Assembly: GCF_000417875.1 (NCBI RefSeq)
Contig: NW_006920891.1
Coordinates: forward strand, 206,308-270,307
Source: Pseudozyma flocculosa PF-1
Taxonomy: Eukaryota; Basidiomycota; Ustilaginomycetes; Ustilaginales; Ustilaginaceae
Direction: 5' to 3'
Length of the DNA stretch: 64,000 nucleotides
The position numbers and the translations under genes are program-made. Each line of letters opens with the position of its first letter. Within the stretch, counting starts at the first letter, position 1. Positions 1-9,882 of the stretch are shown piece after piece. The notes beneath the pieces were generated by a model. The model saw only the letters and a program-made list of their open reading frames with translations. It did not search any database and was not told the DNA's origin.

Positions 1-2052
1 GAAGATGGCGTGCCCATCCCGATTCCTGGAGGGGGCGGCCTCAGCCTTGGCGGCGGTCGCGCGTCGGGCGCCAGGCGGTCGTACCGGTCCAGTTCGAGGG
101 CGGCGAGCACGCGGCCGTCGAGCGGGCTCAGCTCGAGCGTCGAAGAGGAGGACGACGACCAGGCGCGGCCAGACTCGGACCTCGACGAGACGATCAGCTC
201 GCTCATCCGTCGGCCCTCGGCCGATGCACCTCGCCCTTCGTTGGACGAAGGGTCCGCGGTGGCGGCGGCGGCGACGGGCACGGACGCGGCGGCATCTGCA
301 CCGGCCGTGACGCTGACTGGCGCTCCTGCGGTGGCGGATGCCGGCGCTGCGGAGCGAGACATCAGCGCAGGCGATCTGCGCAAGAGCGTGTCCAGCGGCG
401 GTGTCGCTGCTGGCACTGCTACGGCCGACAACTCTGGCTCGTCGCTGCGGCGGTCCGAGTTTGACTCGGACGACGATGACCTCGACGAGGACGAGGACGA
501 CTTCAGCGACGAGGACGAGGACGACGAGGATGACGAGGACGACGACGAAGAGGAGGCGGACTCGGAGGTCGAGGCCGAGACGAGCATCTACCGCTCGCAG
601 GCGGCCAACAAGACGCCAATCAAGTGGCACAAGGGCGCGCTGATCGGCGCCGGATCGTTTGGCAACGTCTTCCTGGGCATGAACGCCAAGACGGGCCTGC
701 TGATGGCCGTCAAGCAGGTCGAGCTGCCGTCGGGCGACTCGCACCTCGACCAGCGCAAAAAGGGCATGCTCGAGGCGCTTGAGCGCGAGATCAAGCTGCT
801 CAAGACGCTGCAGCACGAAAACATTGTCCAGTACCTCGACTCGTTTGCCGACGGCAGCCACCTCAACATTTTCCTCGAGTACGTGCCCGGCGGCTCGATT
901 GTGGCCTTGCTGCGCAACTACGGCGCCTTCGAGGAGCCGCTGGTGCGCAACTTTGTCGGCCAGATCCTCAAGGGCCTCAGTTTCCTCCACGCCCGCGACA
1001 TTGTCCACCGCGACATCAAGGGCGCCAACATCCTCGTCGACAACAAGGGCGGCATCAAGATCAGCGACTTTGGCATCAGCAAAAAGGTCGAGAGCGACCT
1101 GCTCGTCAGCGCGCGCGCCCACCGCCCCAGCCTGCAGGGCAGCGTATTCTGGTGAGTGGCGCTGGAAGAGCGGTAGAGGAGACGAGCGACGGTCGACTGA
1201 TCGGAGAGCACCTGGTTGACATTGGCATTTTCGGCTTTCTTGATTATCCTGGTCCCCGCGCGCAGGATGGCGCCCGAGGTGGTCAAGCAGACGTCGTACA
1301 CGCGCAAGGCCGACATCTGGTCTCTGGGCTGCCTGGTCGTCGAGATGATCAGCGGCACACACCCGTGGGCCGAGCTCAACCAGATGCAGGCCCTCTTCCA
1401 GATCGGCATGTCCAAGAAGCCCACGATGCCCGACGAGATCTCTGCCGAGGCCGTCGACTTTCTCAACAAGACGTTTGAGCTGGACCACACGCTGCGCCCC
1501 TCGGCCGACGAGCTGCTGCAGCACGCCTTCATCACCGACGACTACACGGGCGTCGCTGGCGGCGAAGGGGCGGGCGAGGCGGCCGGCACGGGTGCTGTCG
1601 GTGCCTCGACGTCGTCGTCGACCACAACGCCTACCGCCGCCACGTCGACCGTGACGGGCACCACGACGACGACGCTGGTCGAGGGCGACGAGGATGCGGC
1701 CGAAGCCAAGGAGTCCTCTGCCGCCGCCGCAGCTGCATCTACTGCTGCTGCGGCGACTACTACGGCGGCCAAGGAGGGAGGGGGCAAGCTCAAGAGCCGG
1801 GGCACGCTCAAGCGGGATCGCAAGGAGCGGGGCGAGAAGAAGGACGACGCAGCCGGCGCTGCCGCCACCGCTGCCGCTACTGCTCCCCCTACGACAACGA
1901 CCGCGACGGCCGCAACGACGTCGCCTCCCACCATTGTCGTGGACAAGGACAAGGACGAGGGTAAGGATGCAAACGGCATCGACCGGGACCGGGACAGGGA
2001 TGAGAGCAAGAAGGAAGACGGTCTGGCGGACAAGGCCGAAGGTGCCGAATAG
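1..2052 (+). CDS. STE11: Ste11-type MAP kinase kinase kinase, C-terminal part (5' partial)
   Basis: MAPKKK of the fungal pheromone/filamentation (and osmo-) cascade, homologous to Ste11/Byr2 and smut Kpp4. The frame is open from base 1 with no ATG, so the N-terminus lies upstream. Exons are <1-1151 and 1266-2052; the 114-nt intron (gtgagt...gcgcag) splits the Trp codon of GSVFW|MAPEV just before the APE motif. 645 residues are visible: a Ser/Ala-rich part, a very acidic Asp/Glu run (about 153-195), then the kinase domain (about 209-472) with glycine loop GAGSFGNV, catalytic Lys in MAVKQV (about 238), HRDIKGAN (about 336) and DFGISKK (about 356). GANILVDNKGG and RPSLQGSVFWMAPEV are Ste11-like rather than Bck1-like. 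Ste11 proteins normally end near the kinase domain; here about 173 Ala/Thr- and charge-rich residues follow. The gene is convergent with SFI1, 217 bp away. Confidence 0.93.
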
Positions 2053-2269
2053 ACGAGGACCGCGCCTTGGGATGAGGCGCGTCCCCTCAGCCTTGGTCCG
2101 TGGCCTTGCGGACGAAAGGGGGATCGGACAAGGGAGGAAAGGGCCATGCCTCGGACACGGATCCGATGCGGTGCGATCGAGCGGATCGACGCGGGTAGAA
2201 GCAAGCAGCATTGACCATCATACATTTCGCAAACTACCGCTACCGTGCCACCTGCCACCTGCCTCCTCC

Positions 2270-5200
2270 TTAGCCGCGATCGACCTGGGGCGGACGGGCG
2301 GGAGAGCTGAGCCGTCGGAAGCGCCTGAAGAGGTGCGAGGCGGGCGTGTCGTGACGGGGCACCGCGGATGGCGCGACCGAGGGGGAGGACGAGGATATCG
2401 CATCGTCGGCCGCATCATGGCCCCCTCCCTCTCCCTCGCCGTCGCCGTCGTCGTGGTGTTCTTGATCCCATCGCCGCTGCATTCTCGTCTCGACCTCGAT
2501 CGACCTCTTGGACGACGATGCCGCCGACGGCGACGACGACGACGACAATGTGGCAGGACGAAGGCTTCCCCCGCTCCTCTTTCGCAGCCGGCCCACGCCG
2601 AGCGCGCCAAACCGCTGGGCGGCACGGACGCGCTTCCTCTCTCGCCACTTCGCCTTCCACACAGCCATGGCCCCGTGCTTGACCTTGTCCTCGTCGCGCT
2701 CTTGGGCGAGGCGCGACCGACGCTGATTGGGCAGCGCGCGGATCCACTGGTGCAGGGCCAGACGCTTGAGGTTGCGGTTGCGCAGCCGGATGGCGGGCAG
2801 CGCCGTCGTGCGCTCCTGCCACACGCGGAGGAGGCGCAGCACGCTGACCTCGTGGTGCTTTAGCGTCACCTCGTACTCGATGCTGCGCAGCGTCGATTCC
2901 AGGTACCGCCCTCGCCACGTCTCGAACCCCTCTAGCAGGCTGGTGTGGCGCCGCCCCGCGAGGAACGAGGACAGACGCTGCCTCCGATCCCGCTCGGCCC
3001 GCGCCCGCGAGAGCCAGACGGAAAAGGCGCGCTGCACCTGCGCGGCGCGCTTGAGGTCGACGTGCGACTGCACCAGGTTGAGCATGTCGTCGTGCTTGAG
3101 GCAGAGCGAGATCCAGTGGTAAAAGGCCGCCTGCTGCTGCTTGAGCCGCCGGTACAGGGCGGCATTGAGCTCGGCGTTGCGCCGCTCGATGGTGAGGTGC
3201 AGCCAGTGCTGCAGCGCCTCGGCCCGGAGGCGCCCGTCGCGCCGCGAGACAAGGTGCGATACCCGCGCCTGGTCCTGCCGCCGCTGCGATAGGCGCGCCT
3301 TCCACCCGCCTCACGTTGCCACGGCCAGGCGGACGTCGCGGTCGGATAGCAGGGCTTCCAGCCGTGCTTGCCGGAGGCGCGCCGTCCAGACCGATAGGGC
3401 GCGCCGCTGCACCATCGCTCGGCCGGCGACGACGGCCTGCCGCTCCCTGGCGCCCTGGGCCTCGACCCTGCCCCTCCACAGGTCCAACAGCGTGAACCGC
3501 ACCCTCGCCGCATCGGTATCGACCGCGAGGCGCTGCATGCCCAAAACGTTCGAGCAGCGCTGCCGCCAGTGCTCGAGGGCCATCGCCAGCGTATTCTCGC
3601 GGCGTCGCGCGCCGACCGTCGATTCACGCTGGGCCAGGCTGGTGGTGAGTGCTCGATGGTGCTGCCTCCACTGCGCAAACATGGCTTCCAAGGCTCGCGC
3701 ATCGCGCACGCGCACGAGCAGCGTGCCGCGCTCCAGCGCCACCCAGATCGAGAGCGCCGATGCCAGCCTCGCTTCGCCGACCTGCTCGACGAAGCGGTCC
3801 GCCCGATGCACCAGCTCGACCAGCGACGACAGCCGATGCCTCCAGTGCTGCAGCGCCGACCGCTTGGACCGCCGGTTCCGCCACCGGTCGGCCAGCGCCT
3901 CCTTGCGCCTCTGCTCTGCGGCGACGTGGCGTGCCTCATTCCAGCCGACGAAGCCGGCCGTCTGGAGGCGCCGCCGCTCAAAGGCCTCGGCGAGCTCGCG
4001 CAGCAGCGTCTGCTTGCGCCACAGGGCGAATGCGCCGGCCACCAGGTGGCGATCGACGGCGACGGTGAGGGTGTTATGCCAGATCGAGAGCATGGTCCGA
4101 CGGTGCCACTCTGTCCAGGCCGCATCGATCAGGCGGAAGCGGTGGCGCTGGACCACCTCGAACTCCTGCGCGGCGAGGTTGGCAGAACGGGCCAGCCGGA
4201 GCTGCCAGATGGCAAATGCGCCCTGCTGGAGGTGACGGCGTCGGATGGCGTCGGCGACGCGTTCGAGGTAGAGGCCGCGCCACGCCTGGTAGCTATCGCG
4301 GACGACGTGGCGCTTCTGCCGCTTGGTCACCTGGTAGTAGGCCTTGTGCAGCGCGCGCTTCTTCTCGTCCTGCTTGGCCGCCTGCCTCTGCCGGCACAGC
4401 CGCCGCCACCTTCGCCACGCGCCCAGCTTGCACCGCACCTGGTCGATCCTTTCGGCGCGAACCCGCTCGGCCGACTCTTGCTGCGCCGTCTCCTTCCAGC
4501 GGTCCCAGCTCCGCGCCAAGACGATGCGGTCGTGCGCCTCGGACGCGTGCCGGACCTGCTCGGCCTGCCGGCGCGCGACGGTGAGCCACCACTGCAGGCA
4601 GGTGCGCAGCAGACGGTGCGCAAACACCTCGTCGGCCCTCCTGGCCTCCTCGGACCACTGCTGCTCCTCCTCGGCCTCCTGCCGCGCGATCCTGGCTCGG
4701 CGGAGGGCCTCGCGCTCGGCCTGAGAATTGCGCACCACCTCCTGGAACCGACGCTGTGCGGTCGAGGGCAGACCCGACGGCGACGACGAGGCGAGCGCGC
4801 GCGTCGAGTCTTCCGGGTCCGACATGGAGGAGTCGAATCGTTGTCCTCGCGCCTCGCTGTCTTCCGGACCTCCGCTCTGAATTCGCATCCTCTGCAGCCG
4901 GGAGCGGACCGAGTCGAGCGGTTCCGTGTCCGATCGTGGTTCGGCTTCGGCGAAGCCGTCGACGCCGAGCTGGAGCATGCGGCGACGCTCGATGCGTTCG
5001 AACGACGACGAGCGCGGCGAGTCGAGGCGGTCCTCGTGCGAATTGGCCCGCAGGCGCGGTCGCGATGGTCCGGCCTCGGCATCGCCGCGACGCCGGGACG
5101 GCCCCGGCGCGGTGCCGAAACGGGAATTACGCTCGACGACCTCAGGAACTGCTGCTGCTTCGTGCCTTGAGTGCGGAACATCCGCCTTGCGCTTCTGTCC

Positions 5201-5992
5201 AGCCATACGCTGGTGATGGGACGCGTCCTCTTGCTGCCGCCGCGGGGTCGCTGCGTGGGTCAATGTAGGGCGCCGCTGCCACGGGTGTCGGTTTGGATCG
5301 CTCGATGAGTCTTCAGCCGAGGCGGATGGCGACTTGGACGAGGCCGAGTCGTCCCCTTCGTCCTGGCTCTGGGTGGTCTGGCCGGTCTCGTCGCCGCTGC
5401 TCCTGGGCTCGAGGCCGAGGGCCATGCGGACCGAGTCCCACCGCTCCTTCCAGTCTCGCCCTCGCACCTTGACCAGGCTGAGTAGGCACGACCAGAGATT
5501 TGTGTCCCACTCCTGCTCTTCGTCCGAGCCGTCGCCATCCACCATGCCCCCATCGACAGCTGCTCGCTTGCCTGCATTGCGGCCGGACCTGGCCCTGCCC
5601 TCGATCTCGGAGGCGACGACGACGTTGTAGGCCGCTTTCAGCTGCGCAAAGTCGGCGGCGTGCGATGGGAGGAGGTCGATGACCTGGTCAAAGAAGCGGA
5701 CCTCATGCTGGCGGAGCGAGGAAAAGGCCTGGGTGATCGAGAAGCGCGAGGTGGCCGAGGTCGAGGCGGTGCGGTCCGACGTGGCCGAACGGGTCGAGTT
5801 GGCCGTCGAGACGCCTGTCCGGCTCGACGAGACCGAGGCCTGTAGGGGCTTCTGCGACAGCGGCGAGGGATAGGCGGGGCGGTACGGCGACCTCTGCAGG
5901 TAGTGATGCGCCAGCGCGGAAGGGCCGGCCTCGGGCGACGTTGGCGCGGATGCCGGCCGATGGGGCACCGTTGGGCGGCGCTGCCAGGACAT
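2270..5992 (-). CDS. SFI1: Sfi1-like spindle pole body / centrin-binding protein, with an in-frame TGA
   Basis: Sfi1 forms filaments that bind centrin (Cdc31) at the half-bridge of the spindle pole body. The first ATG in frame is at 5992 (MSWQRRPT); codons above it have only a GTG start. The N-terminal 400 or so residues are disordered, then come many degenerate Trp-containing helical repeats such as GAFALWRKQTLL, ALSIWVALER and ALEHWRQRC, spaced about 30-35 residues apart, typical of Sfi1. A TGA at 3313-3311 (minus strand) interrupts the frame after RLAVAT, but the same frame continues with more Trp repeats (ALQHWLHLT, AAFYHWISL, GFETWRGRY, ALHQWIRAL) to TAA at 2272-2270. Taken literally, the product is 893 residues; read through it would be about 1240. 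No intron of normal size removes the stop in frame. It shares a 520-bp divergent promoter with the permease at 6513. Confidence 0.85.
3311..3313 (-). other. In-frame TGA inside the SFI1 repeat region
   Basis: The minus-strand frame reads GCA ACG TGA GGC GGG TGG AAG. Reading resumes in the same frame with Sfi1-type repeats for 346 more codons. The only in-frame GT-AG excision is 39 nt, much shorter than any other intron here (91 nt or more). TGG-to-TGA mutation, a base-call error or recoding are the remaining options. Confidence 0.8.
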
Positions 5993-6512
5993 CCTATTCG
6001 CCCGCTCGCTGGTGCCGTCCGGTGGTAGAGAGGCGGCGGCGGCTGCTTGACGAGCAATGGGCTCTAAGTGGAGAGTGTTGAGGCGATCATGGTGACGGAT
6101 GCAGACGTGTTGCGCGCCTGGTGGTTCGCAGCTGGAAGGTGGTGAATCGTATGCGGTAGCGAAGGCCGGGAGATCGGCATCGACGGAGACCAACACCAGC
6201 AGGCCGGCAGGCGGCAGCGCCGACGCGACACGCCCAGCGCCCTGTTGAACCCTGCATGCCAGGTCTCGGGACTCGGCGGTGGAGCAAGCTTAAGGAGCAA
6301 GGAGAGACCGAGACAGCGGCGGCTGCCCCTGCCTGCTGCTGCTGAGGGTATGTTGGTGGCCCTGCTTGGCGGTCCTGCCTCATCTGTCGATCTGCTCTTG
6401 CCAACCTTTTGCACTGCCTGGCTTGCCGATCGTCTAACGGCCATCCCGACAACGCACCCTTGCGCCGCCTCCTTCCATCGCTTCCCGGAACCCTCGCTCC
6501 TGTGGCCGTCAG
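5993..6512. promoter_or_regulatory. Divergent intergenic region SFI1 / LAT permease
   Basis: 520 bp between the two start codons, transcribed in opposite directions. I see no TATA box, uORF or repeat that stands out. The region must hold both promoters. Confidence 0.6.
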
Positions 6513-8899
6513 ATGTCATCGGACCCCGTCGGCGCCGCCATCGCCACGGCTGGAGTTCCAGACGAGCGTGCCGACCTACACTCGTCGGCCCTGGCCCACG
6601 ACACGGCACCTTCCGAACACATCCTTTCATCCTCCTCGCCAGGGGCAGACGCAAATGCAAACGGCAAGGGAAAGCAGCGGCAGACACGGTATGACAGCGA
6701 CGGGGACGACGATGACCTCGTCGTCTTCGAGTCCGGCGCGGCCCTGCCGAGATTAGCGGCCCTCGATGGCGACGGGGACGGCGAGGACCACGAGCAAGGC
6801 CTGGGTCAGCGGCCGGGAAGCCTGGCAAAGATCGGCGAAGGCCTCGCCAGGGCTAGCATGGAGAGCCTGTCGTTTGGCTACCGAGACCACCTCCTGCCGC
6901 TCAGCCTCAGTGCCCAGGACGCCGACGCCAGCTGGGAGGCGGGCGACTACGGCGACGTCGAGGGCGCCGTCAGCGTATCGGACGCGACACGACGGTCGCG
7001 GAGAGGAGGCTCAGGCGCACATCGGTCGCGGCGGTCGCTCGATGGCTCCCGGCACCAAGAGCGGCGGGTCACGCTGCTCGACGGCATCGCGCTCACCGTC
7101 GGCGTCCAGATCGGCAGCGGCATCTTCTCGTCTCCGGGCGTCGTGACGCTCAACACGGGCTCCATCGGCGCCAGCCTAGTCGTCTGGATGCTGAGCGGAG
7201 TGCTGGCATGGACGGGCGCCAGCTCCTATGCCGAGCTAGGTGCATCGATCCCGCTCAATGGCGGCTCGCAAGCTTACCTCAACTACTCGTTCGGCCCGGG
7301 GACCGCCTTTCTCTTCACCTGGTCGGCCCTCGTTGCCCTCAAGCCTGGAGCAGGCGCCATCGTTGCCACCATCTTTGGCGAGTACATCGCCCGCGTCCTG
7401 TACCACGTCACCAGCAAGGACCCCGCCCACCCACACGAAAAGGGCCTCGACGAGATCCCCGGCTGGAGCGTCAAGCTCATCGCCTGCCTGATTGCGCTCG
7501 TCGTCACGCTGCTCAACGCCTTCAGCAGCAAGCTGGGAACCCGCACCCAGATCGCAACCACCTCCGTCAAGCTCATCGCCCTCGCCGCTGTGCCCATCCT
7601 CGCCATCGTCCAGGCGGCGAGGGGAAAGGTGTCGACCAGCTCGGCCCACGCCTTCAGCTCGATCCCGCACCTCTTCGAGGGCTCCTCGACCAACCCGAGC
7701 GCCTATGCTCTGGCGCTCTATAGCGGATTGTGGGCCTATGACGGCTGGGACCAGAGCTGCTTTGTGGCCGGCGAGATGAAGGTGAGCCGTGCCGCGCCGC
7801 GCCGCGGGCCATTGACCGGTTCCATGTCCATGTGCAGAGTCGCTGACCCGGCCTCCCTGTCCGAACCCTTCGCTGCAGCGCGTCGAGCGGGACCTTCCGC
7901 GGGTGATCCATTCGAGCCTGTCAATCGTCATCGCCATCTTTCTCGCCGCCGTCACGTCCTACTTTGTGGTGCTGCCACCGGATCTGGTCAAGCGGACCAA
8001 CACGGTGGCGCTCGACTTTGGCTCGGCCATCTTTGGCACGACTGGCGGCGTCGTCTTCGCCTTCCTGGTGGCTTTCAGCTGCTTTGGCGCGCTCAACGGC
8101 CAGGTCTACACGACGGCGCGACTGATCCTCGCCGCGTCGCGTGAGGGCTACCTGCCCGCCTCGTTCGGCGACCTCAACCGGCGGACAAAGACGCCGCTCA
8201 ACGCGCTGCTGCTGCAGCTCGTGCTCATCGTCATGTTTACCGTGTTCGGCTCGGGCTTTGCGAGCCTGGTCAACTTTTACGGCGTCTGCAGCTGGACGTT
8301 CTACCTGGCCACGGTGCTCGGTCTGCTCGTGCTGCGGATCAAGGAGCCCAATCTTCAGAGGCCATACAAGGTAAGCCAGAGCGGATGTACGAATCTGGCC
8401 ATGGAGAGCGACGTAGATTGGCAGGCTGACTTGCTTCGCCCTTGTCGTCACCCCACTGCAGACCTGGCTGCCGACACCGATCCTGTTTGCGGGTGAGCCG
8501 ACGCCGTTCCTCTGCCAGCGCGCGCGTTCACTACCCGCGGTGCCCTCTCGCTGACACTCCTGCCAGCCATCGCCTGCTCACCCGACAGCCGTGGCCCTCT
8601 TCCTCCTCCTGATGCCCGTCGTGTCGGCGCCGCTCGAGGCGCTGGCAGCGTTTGGCTTCATCCTGGCGGGGGTGCCCGTTTACTTTGCGACGCAGCCCGA
8701 AGCTCGGCGGCGGATCCCGGGCCTCTCGCGTCTCTTCCGATCTCGCCAGGCGGCCACAGCAGACTCGGACGTTGTTCCGCTCAGCAAGGCGGCCCGGCAC
8801 GACGACGACGACGACGAGGCCGGCGAAGAGGCCGTCGAGATGCTGCCGCGCGAAAGCTTGGCCGGGTCGGCCAAGGATGCCGAAGCAGACGGCAGGTAG
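6513..8899 (+). CDS. Amino-acid permease, APC superfamily, LAT / methionine-permease-like
   Basis: Plasma-membrane amino-acid transporter of the LAT branch (Mup1-like) of the APC superfamily. Four exons: 6513-7781, 7879-8370, 8462-8492, 8589-8899 (700 residues); introns are 97, 91 and 96 nt with gtgagc/gtaagc donors. The third exon is only 31 nt, and the joined reading TWLPTPILFAAVALFLLL restores a membrane helix, which supports this model. The first 190 or so residues are hydrophilic and acidic. The transporter core starts with TLLDGIALTVGVQIGSGIF, the LAT helix-1 signature, followed by about 12 hydrophobic segments, ALKPGAGAIVA, and SREGYLPASFGDLN near helix 8. The C-terminal tail holds a poly-Asp run and DEAGEEAVEM, possibly a regulatory tail. 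The substrate cannot be read from sequence; methionine or neutral amino acids is the best guess. Confidence 0.9.
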
Positions 8900-9882
8900 A
8901 GCCAGCATCCCTTACCGGACCGCATTCTAAGAGATGCCGCTAGATGGACTACCCACATCATGGGAGCTTACAGACTGGAATCCGCATGCCATCCGTCACC
9001 ATGAGCATGCATCCACCATCCAGGGGAGGAAGCAAGGCCAGGCGGCGACGCCTTCGGACCACGAGCCTCGGTCTGTCGGCCGAGTGGCTGCCGACCCCCG
9101 AAAGCCGGGCCTGAGGCTCAACGGTGGGGAGTTGAGTGGGGACCGGGAGATGGCCCGCCCGCCTGCCTGCCCGCCCTGCTGGCCGTGAGCCTGGCGGCCT
9201 GCGTGCCTGGCCTGGCCCCGACCGAGGTCAGGGTTTCGAGGAAGTTGTGAAATTTTTCGGCGGGCAGCCAGCGCTGGCTTGCTGCGAGCCAGCCAGGCGC
9301 TGGCCTCAGGGCGGGCTAGCCAGGCCCTGGCGAGCACACGCCGCACGCACGCACGTTCTGCTGCCGCCCGTTCCTTCTTGCTGGCAGCTCGGTTCTCGTC
9401 GAGGCTTCCTGACCCTTTCTCTCGTCGCCACCACCACCACCACTCCTCCTTTCTCCCTCAGGTCGAGCCTGCTCGTACCGTATACCTATCACCCCCGCTC
9501 CAGGCTCATCCCTTCCAGTCTCGCCGCTGTCTCTGTCGACGAGGCGTCTCAAGCAGAACGTTGCTCGCTCGCTCGCCGCTGTCACCGCCGCTGCTTTTTA
9601 GACTCTGAGAGCCCCTGGCCCGTCCTAGACCGCCACCATCGCTCTGCGGTTTCTTCCCTGAGCTTCTCACTGCCCTAGCTACGCGCGCTGCTCTACCGCC
9701 ACCACCACCACCACTCTTATCTGCTTGTCACCGCACCCACGCATTCAAAAGAAGAACGGTCACACCCGTCTTCGACCTCTCACGAAACAAGAAGGCCAAC
9801 TCTCCTGCCCGGACCCGAACCAGCCTCACCAATACTGTATCGATAGGCCGCTCCTCCTGCTTGCATCTCCCTTTTTCCAAAA
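8900..9882. promoter_or_regulatory. EF3 promoter and pyrimidine-rich leader region
   Basis: 983 bp between the permease stop and the EF3 ATG. The proximal 450 bp are CT-rich with CCACCA runs, usual for strongly expressed fungal genes. A CTGGCC/GCCAGC-rich island lies at 9175-9330, with an AT box (gaaatttttcgg) at 9249-9260. No supported gene. Confidence 0.5.
9175..9330. repeat. CCTGGC/GCCAGG-rich intergenic island
   Basis: Dense short direct and inverted copies of CTGGC, GCCTGG and AGCCAGC, for example ctggcctcagggcgggctagccaggccctgg. It lies upstream of EF3 and resembles islands at 13565, 15160, 31795, 36440, 49755 and 55500. Confidence 0.6.

Noticed and set aside
625..1545. Bck1 as the identity of the first kinase
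   Set aside because: GANILVDNKGG and RPSLQGSVFWMAPEVVKQ fit Ste11/Byr2; Bck1 has different sequences around HRD and the activation segment.
1694..2863. 389-codon + strand frame spanning the STE11 end and SFI1 3' part
   Set aside because: Crosses two real genes in other frames; Arg/Pro-rich composition only.
3275..3321. 39-nt intron to remove the SFI1 TGA
   Set aside because: Needs a weak GTGGCA donor and is less than half the shortest intron otherwise seen here; a GTGAGG donor would shift the frame. Kept only as an alternative.
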